From the NCBI GenBank assembly GCA_905178155.1, contig CAJINV010000003.1, forward strand, positions 6,043,985 through 6,107,984: a DNA stretch of 64,000 nucleotides, read 5' to 3'. The stretch's first letter is position 1. The number at the start of each line of letters is the position of its first letter. This DNA comes from Amoebophrya sp. A120 (lineage: Eukaryota > Sar > Dinophyceae > Syndiniales > Amoebophryaceae). A program made the position numbers and the translations under genes. Below, piece by piece: positions 9,001 through 16,778 of this stretch. The notes under the pieces were generated by a model that saw only the letters and a list, made by a program, of their open reading frames with translations, was not told where the DNA came from and did no database searches.

Positions 9001-10527
9001 CGCTAGCCGCTCCTCTTGCTCCATGGTTACATCGTGCTCACGAAGGGCATTGTCGCCCTTCGAAGTTCGAGGCGAAGGATAAAAATGCATCACAGCTTCG
9101 TTCTTCAGGGGCATTTTCGCCGGGCTTGGCTTCGGAGCGGGAGGCAACTGTGGCTGTAGTTCTTCCTCCGAGTCTGCGTTCCTACTTTGCTCCATCGCAG
9201 CGTCAGCAATCCAGAAGATGCGCTGCTCAACACTGCTCTTGCGCTTCTTGTTCTCCTTTTCGGCAGCTCGACGGTTAGGTAGATCATACCTGTTGTTTCT
9301 GTGACTGTGTTGAGTGTGAACTGCAACCGATGAGGAAGAGGAGCTTCGTCTGGCAAATTCAGCGTCCGGAGTTGGCTTTGGCGCTCGTGCGCGCGAAGCG
9401 GATTTCGTTAATCGCGGTTTCTTCTTTTTCGTAGTACTGGACGCAGATGACGGAGCTCCCTTCATCGGCGAAGAGCTAGTAGGTACTACGATGCTTGCGC
9501 GCGGTGTCGCGACTGGCGACAGAGGCACAGGCTGCGTTGCTAGTGGCAGTTCTTCTCGCTGCGAGATGCGTTGGTCAGGCGAAAACTTTTTCCAGAAAAG
9601 CTGCGACTCATCCATGCTTCGCTTCAGTCGTGCGATCGCGGACGTAGAGGAACAACGGCGCGCTTCCTCAGCTGCTGTTCTTGACCAGGAGACGTAGTCG
9701 CTGGAGCGTGCTTGTCTTTTCCGCTTTCCTCGCGGCTCTGCTCTTCGGCGAAAGAAGTCGGAGACCGTGGGCACTTCGGGTGTCGTCCTAGGTGGGTTCG
9801 TTTCAACAGCCTCTAGTACTATCTTCCGTTGGTTGTCCTTGTCGTCCGCTTGCTCTGCTTGACGCGTCGTCTTTTTGCTTTTCTGGTGCTCCCTCCGCGA
9901 AATCTCCAACAAATTTCTGGTCGACCAGCTGAAAGTAGCCGAATTCCATTTCGTCATGGCTGGAGGTACAGCGGAAGCTGGGGTGTTCTTGCGGAGGGGT
10001 GGTCGCAGCGGCGGTGCTGCATAATGGCCAGCGCCGGCCCGATTGTGTAGCGGATGGGAGGTACTATAACGGAACTCATGTTCATCACGATCACCCAAGC
10101 GGAGATTCCTGCTATTTTCTCCCGTATCAAAACTTCTACCGAGGAAATACGCTTCATTTGGCGACCTCAATGGTTTATGTCCACCCGAGGCCGCACTTCT
10201 TTTCTTAGAAATCCATGTCGGCGCGTAGCAGGTCAAGACGTGCGATTTCCGTTCTCGTGCCCGCGCAGAATGCGCAGCAATCCTGCCTGCGCCTGGCGCC
10301 TTTCTTGGAGCGTAGATGTCTCCTTGCAGTATTTCGCCCCGAGTCGCAAATATTCTGCGGAGATCGTCTTCCGACACAGAAAAGGGAGCGGCACGCATCG
10401 GCGCATTGTTTTCCATGCGACTCCGCGCTGTCGGAGCGGGCGCAAAAATTTCTGCGGAATGTCGATGCACTTGTACTTGCGATGCGGCTTCGCTGCTCTC
10501 GCGACAGTCAGGTGGAGGAACCAGCAT
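6037..10527 (-). CDS. Sfi1-like protein with Trp-centred (centrin-binding type) helical repeats, 1,496 residues
   Basis: One uninterrupted frame from ATG (MLVPPPDCRESSE) at 10527 to TGA at 6037; the frame is open slightly further upstream but without another ATG. Residues 1 to about 760 are Ser/Arg/Pro-rich and probably disordered. From about 760 to 1015 and again from about 1255 to the end, short helices each carry a central Trp, as in LRSWAKLTPKWKR, FTRWKRKGETFFRW, LMGHWLFLAHRRKFF and LLKITLQMWKHVRR. This spacing matches Sfi1 repeats, which bind centrin along a continuous helix at spindle pole bodies, basal bodies and centrin fibres. A role in centrin-based cytoskeleton is inferred from that pattern. 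The protein is very basic. Near-complete absence of introns over 4.5 kb is unusual beside its intron-rich neighbours. Confidence 0.75.
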   Translation of the reverse strand: MLVPPPDCRESSEAASQVQVHRHSAEIFAPAPTARSRMENNAPMRAAPFSVSEDDLRRIFATRGEILQGDIYAPRKAPGAGRIAAHSARARERKSHVLTCYAPTWISKKRSAASGGHKPLRSPNEAYFLGRSFDTGENSRNLRLGDRDEHEFRYSTSHPLHNRAGAGHYAAPPLRPPLRKNTPASAVPPAMTKWNSATFSWSTRNLLEISRREHQKSKKTTRQAEQADDKDNQRKIVLEAVETNPPRTTPEVPTVSDFFRRRAEPRGKRKRQARSSDYVSWSRTAAEEARRCSSTSAIARLKRSMDESQLFWKKFSPDQRISQREELPLATQPVPLSPVATPRASIVVPTSSSPMKGAPSSASSTTKKKKPRLTKSASRARAPKPTPDAEFARRSSSSSSVAVHTQHSHRNNRYDLPNRRAAEKENKKRKSSVEQRIFWIADAAMEQSRNADSEEELQPQLPPAPKPSPAKMPLKNEAVMHFYPSPRTSKGDNALREHDVTMEQEERLADIDVPIFFSTKGGTTNSVLSLFSAETATNNEELLSAGEQQDSEFSFTTNNLEGRGDHAGKAYSPSAGPRKPPGVRPVHTAFDKHHDLGSIWGDDTRVHRKHPFPTHLSPYTRDHVLASRKERSSSVSSVGAEESEEILPAAADGRAQKLLQHASTSGEREDVVRLRESKEEDSTTSPVLSPFVLARRSLPATERAMFSESPGKFERRDHSGPDERGKLRVPGDSSEDHSLEAPPDSSPIDDLFPPTATFLADLRADRMTELQQLDLVSATEFRRLWAAFARERRLRVRFFWVRNNRSTGLLQPTAWAPGGKKKDSGQNTRKQYQTKEPVWRKPAKHVNSTDENFKLAVWMLHFHVWANYVRRARVVERILERSMLAHRAERDLCILAHWRAAAQKLHKVFSEKEDAFLRQKALRSWAKLTPKWKRMRKSGVMLDGFTRWKRKGETFFRWRIACSYEERIRMSRDRQRTRFKRTLMGHWLFLAHRRKFFAEKLDLWFARLRAKDAVSWRERKTLVSFEHDVAAESSRDDQEDKLTDTAGSFRKRPHLDHYLFDPAPNSQQKQQRFSSVSPVLTPIRKQGTRSSRRLSDGSRKEELRVRFESPDRSIARRERHFYDENCDEAPPKKEGVCKAPWPVVAVELRASLFGVNEAGNKNRQNSNSKAAGGASSSTAASFFAFRSASPLSAEHEAWLDTSAGMRLLAQFGEQQVVYVQERPPEENEDDIYFEDPGQHTTEQVCPPPSWTVLSPTRIARKRFFRYWLLARRHAAACRLLHNWSALQTWRLYIIPAVFRLREWRNLAGFFIEQKIASKRRFEEAVDLLKITLQMWKHVRRLQWRVAVEWQEKQTIIKCFRKLQKYRLFSQKQKLQVARFYRKTTCQNAFLRPAFRGFVRNARLRLEHKFLRIWYWWCILGGKYRSWRRNFNTRQQVLRAWFHLLSRRFATETTLVQKLALKRRFAHWYYAYCFQKKQRTQAELHRITFSPPAASCA

Positions 10528-11179
10528 CGTTATTTGCACGGGTGGATGCTTTTTATTTCGCCCACGTCGACGTACTGGTACTATCGTCCAACTATATCAT
10601 GCATCACACGATCATCTTGCGCCAACAAATGTCACTGTCACAGGAAGAAACTTTAACTTACTTGGCAAACGACCTTTACTAGACTAATAATAATGACAGA
10701 CTTCTCACCTTCTTTCAACACAATCTCAAGGTACGCTTTGTGTGTGCTCTTTTGTCGAAATCTCTGTTCCTTCCCTCCAAACCACACTCTCATCGGTTGG
10801 CATTGGGACGAAAAAATAAGGATCGAAAGACAACAAAAAACAGTAAGTTACGAGCCAACTGCCGACGATCTGGATCTCATTTATTTCTTCGAAGCGAGAA
10901 ACAGAAACCACATCAGAGAAGCCGCTTAAACATCGCAATAAAGAAACACCTTTGAGATTCTTGCTGGAACGGTTTCCGGTTGGTCCGCTTTGAAATCCGA
11001 AAGAAGTTGCGAACAACCTTTGTCGCGCTATTGCTTTCCTTGCATTTGGCGACAGAGACAAGAAGTCCATCATCAGAAACGCCTTAGTTTTTGGAGTAAA
11101 ATCAAATTGAACGCTTTCGATGAACGTGCCTGATAGCAAGTACTCAACTCAATCAGCCGACTCACGGCCCAGACGAGAT
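10528..11179. other. Intergenic, nothing convincing
   Basis: Upstream region of the Sfi1-like gene. A 137-codon minus-strand open frame (10726-11139) has no recognisable domain and no coding-like composition; it is treated as chance. Confidence 0.35.
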
Positions 11180-11475
11180 CTCGCATGCGACCATTTCTCC
11201 TTGTTCATGGATTCGCGCTCGCATTGTTCACAGGAGGTGCCTGGTCCTCTTCTTCTTCTGGGGCTGGCGCCGTAATCCCTAGCTCGGCATAGGATTTCGT
11301 CTGTAATCTTGAGCCTTCCTCCTCCCACTGCTGTATTCTGAGTCGGATCTGTGCTACCGCCTCGGCGCTGCAAGGCTGTTGAATTTTTTGTCATCATCAT
11401 GATAAGGGTCAACATAGCCTTTTTGGCCCTGGCTATCGTGGCTGTTGCTGTCGTAGGTGTTGAGAAAAATAAAAC
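11180..11475 (-). CDS. Possible unassigned exon(s), Glu/Gln/Ala-rich
   Basis: On the minus strand, one frame reads an Asp/His/Gly-rich segment (YVDPYHDDDKKFNSLAAPRR) to a TAG, and an overlapping frame just after a CCTTGCAG sequence reads AEAVAQIRLRIQQWEEEG and an acidic PAPEEEEDQ tail to a TGA near 11187. Both look more like protein than background. They could be a small separate gene or a 3' extension of the DHHC-type gene through the GTAGAAAC donor-like site just before that gene's TAA. No AG acceptor keeps the frame, so the link is unproved. Confidence 0.25.
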
Positions 11476-11543
11476 GTTTCGTGCTAAACGTAAAGCCTAA
11501 CCAAATGCAGCAAATGACCTCTTTTTTTACATCATCAAAAAAA

Positions 11544-14500
11544 TTAAGTTTCTACCGGGTTGTAGGCAGTGCGGACCCAGTCGACGTTGCCCCGCACGGG
11601 CAACAGAACCCTCCAGAACCAGTTGGTTCCAAAGATCTGCTTCAAGTTTTCGAGCGGGGAGCCCAGGTCGTAGAAGTAGGGGCCGAGGGGGCAAAAGACT
11701 TGGTCACTGATCTCCACGTACTCGTTTAGTGACGGGAGATTGTACTCCAACGCGGTCACGTTTACGCAGGCAAAATACATCGCCGGCCCGCCGCACGAAA
11801 GGACTACTAGCAGAAACAAAATCTCGAGGCCTGTATTAGAGTGATTCTTCGATTTTTTTATGAAAGAATAGGGTTCGAGTTTTTCTTTTTTCTAATCGCC
11901 TTCGCGTTCGTGTTCCTAACGACTGAGCAAAACATGCATCAAAGAAAACGCTGCCTGATGATAGTACCGGTGAAAATGCACACGTCGACGCCTGCGTGAT
12001 TGACAAGAGCGGTGACAAGGGACATTGCCTCGCGGGAGAGGTACAAAGGGTTCAGGAAAAATGCGTAATTTCCCGCTTGCCACTCTTTCGATGCGGTGTG
12101 CACGCGTTGCTCCAGCAGGTGGGTGTTTTCGCGAACTGCCATCTGCACCGCTATGAAAGCGAAGACGGCGCCCCAAAGTAAAGCGGCGAGCGCGAACATG
12201 TACATCAATACGAAGTGGCCATGGTTATTCACCTGCAGTTTCGGATTTAGATTTTTTTTGTTTTTAAATACAAACAAGGCTGGCCCGGGCGGAGCCCGGG
12301 CGCTCTTGTGGATAGGTCCTACACCTACCGGAACCGGATCACCCAGAACCGGACAACCCTGAACCAGCCGCAGCCGCCATCCAATGCCCCGGCCCGGGGC
12401 ACTGGATGCTCCACGACTTGCTGGCCAATCTTGATCTCCGTCCATCGCCCCGACCCGGGGCGCTGGATCCATGCTGCCCGACCTGCCGGCCAGCCTCGAC
12501 CCCCATCCAACGCCCCGGCCCGGGGCGCAGGAAGGATCCGTCAGGAGCCGGTGGGCACCCCCAGTCGCTCTCCATCCAATGCCCCGGCCCGGGGCGTTGG
12601 ATCCATCCTCCGGTCCGCGACCTGCGGGCCGGGCAATCTTGATCCCCATCCAACGCCCCGGCCCGGGGCGCTGGATCCCCCCCTCCCGACCTGCTGGCCA
12701 ACCGCGACCCTCATCCAACGCCCCGGCCCGGGGCGCTGGATCCGTCGATGGCAGGCGGACAACCCTAGTCGCCTGCCATCCAATGCCCCGGCCCGGGGCG
12801 CTGGATCCTCCACGGCCTGCTGAAGATAAGTAATCTTGATCCACCCCATCCAACGCCCCGGCCCGGGGCGCAGGATCCTCCCGGACCATCGGGCCAGCCT
12901 CGACCCACCCTCCCCACCCCACACAACGCCCCGGCCCGGGGCGTTGTTATTCCATGGTTATTCACCTGCAGTTTCGGATTTAGATTTTTTTTTTTAAATA
13001 CAAATCACAAAAATAACGCACCGAAATATCACATAGACAACTTCAGATCGGAAAAAGAGGTGATCCAGGCTCGTCGTCCTTGTTCTATCGCGGCATCGTA
13101 TTCGTGGTTCGTAAGTGCCATCTGACCCCTTCGCCTTTCGGCTCCAGACTGCTTGTCCCTTCTCGTCGCGACATGCTACAGTTGTTCACATGGTCAGCAG
13201 GCGGCGAGTCACACCACCGAGTTGTTTCCATCCTCGCTGTGCAAGAGAGTCAACAACCGTAGTGATGCAACAACGCAGGTGCTATGTTGCTCTTCCTTTT
13301 TTCGGTGGTGTTTCTGTACCTGTTCCTAGAGCCCACTGGCCCGCCCCTCACGCCTAAAAAACTAAGCCTAAAGGTCGGGAAATCTCGAATCGCATTTGCG
13401 TGAGTTTTGAAGAAGCAACTTTTGGGATCCTGTTTTGCCATGACATGCATGGCTGGGCGCAGCGCGATGTTGATGGTCCTACTGGGCTCTTTTTGGAAGT
13501 ATTGCTACAGGAGGAAGGCAGAGAAGGGGGTAGTTGCTGACTTGTATTTTCACTTCGAGTCCGTCTCGACAAAATAAACGCATGACGAGATGAATGTTCA
13601 GAAACTACCCCCAAGCAAGCCCTCTGAGATGCACGGCTGCGCTTTTTACGTAGCAGCAAGCCCTTCCCCTTCCCCCTGCAGTATGCTTCTTTGTGGCTTT
13701 TTCATTCTTGTCAAAAATGCTCTTTGGTATTGTCGGCGTGGGTTTGGGGACAGTGTGGCAGCGTGACTCCTGAGACCTTAGAGGGGTGAGGCAACATCAA
13801 CCCTCCTACACAGTCGAACATGAGTGAGAACTTCAACACCGCAGCAACTCAAGGAAGGGAGCAGAAGCCGGGCGAAGAAATTCACACCCGAACTTTAGGT
13901 CTCCTGTTTTGGGTCCATTTGTAAAGAAATAAAAAGCGACTCGCTGTGGCCTTTTTTATGCGAAGCGACTCGCTGTTGTCAATACGAAGTGGCCATGGTT
14001 ATTCACCTGCAGTTTCGGATTTAGATCTTTTGGATTTCGGGATACACAACTCTGCGGGGACAAGTACTATCTGTATCTTCATCCGCATCCGGATCCGGCA
14101 CACATCAATAAAAATGATCTTGGGCCGGTACATTGTTTGGAAAGAATCAAAGGACATGGAATTTGACTAATATCTGGGTCTCATGATAGAATCTTCGTAT
14201 GTGCGAAGTGAATATGCACTCTCAACAACAGCATCAACAGAGTGAGAGTTTAGTATCTTCTATTATACCGCGATGACATTTCCGGTGAAGGGGCAGTAGT
14301 GGTCCATACGCAGGACACATCTTCCGGTGATGCTGTCGTGGTGTGATCTCGGGGGCTTCCACACCTCGCACTTTTGGTCCCACCGTGGGGCGTACCAAAG
14401 ATCCAGCGGCTTGTCATCGCACTTTTTGGCAGCCGCACCTTCTCCCTTTCGCTTAGTTTCCAGTTCTGTGTCCATCTCGATCTCCTTGTTCTTCGGCGCG

Positions 14501-15236
14501 CAGCACGGTTTCGACTTGCAACTATCGTCCGTGTCAACGGTTGCGAGCTTGTACTTACCGTTCTTTTTGGGCGGAGGGATGTACTGATCTTTCACAAAAC
14601 CGGGCTCCAGAATCGAGGCCATCACGAAGTTGTACATGATCTGTGTATGTAGATTGGTTTTTTTTAAAGGTTTCGTTTTTGAGTTTCTTTGAGATGTTCT
14701 TGTCGGAGACGTCGTAACTGATGAGCAGTAGTGCTCCTGCTCTGAAAATAGTAAAACTGATCTCATGACGATCCTTCTACTTACATGTGTTAGTGTTTCT
14801 TGAAAAAAAAAGATAAAACTAGCACATGGAAGATTGAACGTTTGACAAATGAAGTCAGTACAAGTACCTGAATGCAGATCCAGAGCGTGAAGGCGTAGGA
14901 AATTGTGTATGCGGTGCCCCATTTCTCCCAGCCCATCTTTTCCCAGATACCGCCGAGCGTGGTGAGCCCCGCGATGGGAGTGCTCGCGACTAGAGACCAC
15001 GGGACAATCTTGAAGCTCCAGTGCATGGTCCATCTTATGCAGCAGGGAAGCTCCTTCCTTCTCTTCTTCGTTTTGTCCCCCACCTCCTGTTTGTTCGCGC
15101 GGAAGCCGCCCGTGCATCCGGTTTGCACCTCGGTGTCGTCGATGCGCTTCGTGGTCGCGGTGGGATCAGCTTCCTCGGCTGGCACGGCCGGGCCTTTGCC
15201 GCCCCGCTGTGTCAGCTCCGTTCCCTGTTGCGTCAT
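11544..15236 (-). CDS. DHHC-family (S-acyltransferase-like) membrane protein with degenerate zinc ligands, about 430 residues
   Basis: Four exons join in frame: 15236-14868, 14640-14269, 12232-11968 and 11830-11544 (TAA). All introns are GT-AG, of 227, 2036 and 137 bp. DHHC proteins transfer palmitate to protein cysteines in Golgi, endosomal or plasma membranes. Two membrane helices (PWSLVASTPIAGLTTLGG; the second ends SYAFTLWICIQ at the exon 1 border) precede the core, and two follow (HFVLMYMFALAALLWGAVFA; EILFLLVVLSCGGPAMYFA), the usual four-helix layout. The core reads CEVWKPPRSHHDSITGRC then VLRMDHYCPFTGNVIAVNN. DHHC has become DHYC, which is active in yeast Akr1, but the first CxxC cysteine, the cysteine after HH, the one in SxC and the one of NC are Trp/Asp, Asp, Thr and Val. 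The C-terminus has NLKQIFG and a final NP, as in the family. Whether it is an active enzyme is unclear. Confidence 0.85.
12205..12252. repeat. Direct repeat copy 1 (contains the used exon 3 acceptor of the DHHC-type gene)
   Basis: A 48-bp segment spanning the CTGCAG|GTGAATAACC splice acceptor and the first bases of exon 3. The same sequence recurs completely at 13979-14026 and partly at 12952-12985 inside the upstream intron. Confidence 0.9.
12286..12945. repeat. Tandem GC-palindrome array inside the DHHC-gene intron
   Basis: Nine copies of a palindromic core close to CGCCCCGGCCCGGGGCG occur every 50-75 bp (near 12384, 12459, 12510, 12581, 12655, 12716, 12782, 12852 and 12926), usually flanked by CCATCCAA on one side and CTGGATCC on the other so that the arms extend outward. 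A related palindrome (GCCCGGGCGGAGCCCGGGC) lies at 12286. Spacers between cores differ. The long open frame that crosses this block on the minus strand is a by-product of the repeat. Confidence 0.9.
12952..12985. repeat. Direct repeat copy 2 (decoy splice acceptor)
   Basis: A 34-bp identical fragment of the exon 3 border of the DHHC-type gene, including CTGCAG|GTGAATAACC on the minus strand, directly beside the palindrome array. Confidence 0.9.
13979..14026. repeat. Direct repeat copy 3 (decoy splice acceptor)
   Basis: A full 48-bp copy of the exon 3 border of the DHHC-type gene, near the 5' end of the same intron. Splicing here would start with the same first residues (VNNHGHFVL) and then diverge. 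Confidence 0.9.
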
Positions 15237-16778
15237 GTCCTCGACAAAGAGCGAGGTAGGCGTCTGGCAAGCTATTGGCTGGCACTAATAGAAGTGGCGA
15301 CAACTGCTGGCAATCGCAGCACTCCTAATGGGTCTCAACGGCCGCAAGACGTTGCAGTTGGAGGGGCGCTCAATCTCGAGAGACAGATGAGAGTGTAACA
15401 AGTGTTTCTTGGAAATAAGCACCAGTCGCAAGGCCAAGGCAACAAGCTTCGTAGCCGTCTATTTTCAACACTCCTCAAGGTTCATGATATTGCTACAAGT
15501 ACGTACCAACGTGACAAAAGTATCAAAACGTGGTCCGCAAAAAAGGTCGATCAATGGTACATGTAAATGGCCTACTCTACTCGTGCTGCGAAAACGAACT
15601 TTACTCAAAGCAAAACTACATTCAAATCTGCCATATATTACTTACAATACATCGGCAGAAAACAAAACTGGGAGGATGAAAGCTTTTGGTGAAAATTGTT
15701 TGCGAAAAACGTGGTAAGTAGTACACCGATCAGCTCCTTGTAGTTCGGTCGGCGTCATAGCTACATTCAACTCCAGATCCTCCGACGCTCTCGGGTACTA
15801 GGTAAGACCGTCCTCATCTCTCCATGGCGATCACAATTTTTTGCGTCATCAATAGAAGAGGCACAAAGTAACTGATTGTTTTGGATGCTGCACTCCGACC
15901 CTCTGGCAAACCGATGTCCACCAAACATTGATCTTCAGTCGCCCTATTTCGCGACACTGGGCTGGTTTCGTACTATCCAGTCGTGCAACATCAAGATAAT
16001 ATGGAGGCGCTGCTCCTGCGCTGTTCTCATTTGTCCTCGTCTTCGCTGTGGCGAGAACGTGATTGTAATGTAAGGGCCAAGAGCATTTATTGTCGCGTCG
16101 TTGCGAAGATAGTGCATTGCGATAAATCTTCCTTCTGGAGCCTCACAACTTTCACGATCCTAATTTCGGTGAGGTGCGTAGGCGTGCCGTCTGGCGGTGC
16201 GAATGTACTACTGCAGATATCGTACAAGAACTTCTTATTTTGTGGCTGTAGTTCAGTCATATATTTGACGATCCCATACTGTAGCAGGAGCACTTTTATA
16301 GTACACGTAAAACTGAAACTCGATCACCAACACAATTGAATTTTATATTTTTACTGTGGAAAATTCTTCAATATTTTCCAGTAAACAATTTTTCAAAAGT
16401 ATCCATACACAATGCAGAGCAGTGCTGCAACTGAAGATGATTCTACAAGAAAAAATGTATAGACTGGAGCGTTGTGGTATCACTTTTCGGAAACTTGGAA
16501 ACAATTTTCTGGTTGCAGTGCAACCTCCGTCCTCCATCCTTCACAGCGCATCGAGTAGTTCACACGTATACATAAGTTCCCCAAACGAGAAGCAAAAATT
16601 CAACATCAATGCTGTGTATCGTTGTGAGGAAGATGTTACAGAAATTCAGGGCCGCTATAGTAATTTCAACAACAAGTACGACGAGCATTCCAAATCTTTA
16701 AAAAATTTTCCGTGTAAAAATCTCATGACAGGCTTACAAGAAATCCAAACGAACCTGAGTTCTACTTCCTACTCCCGT
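15237..16778. other. Intergenic, nothing recognised
   Basis: About 1.5 kb between the start of the DHHC-type gene and the end of the E1-E2 gene. Several open frames (for example 16356-17072 on the plus strand) overlap the real minus-strand exon or have no coding look. No repeat or RNA was recognised. Confidence 0.4.

Noticed and set aside
11939-12922. 327-codon minus-strand open frame with a Gly/Arg/Pro-rich N-terminus
   Set aside because: Only its last ~100 codons are real (exon 3 of the DHHC-type gene). The rest reads through the palindrome array in the intron.
12286-12945. CRISPR-like palindromes with differing spacers
   Set aside because: Spacer lengths vary widely, the locus is intronic in a eukaryotic gene and there are no cas genes.
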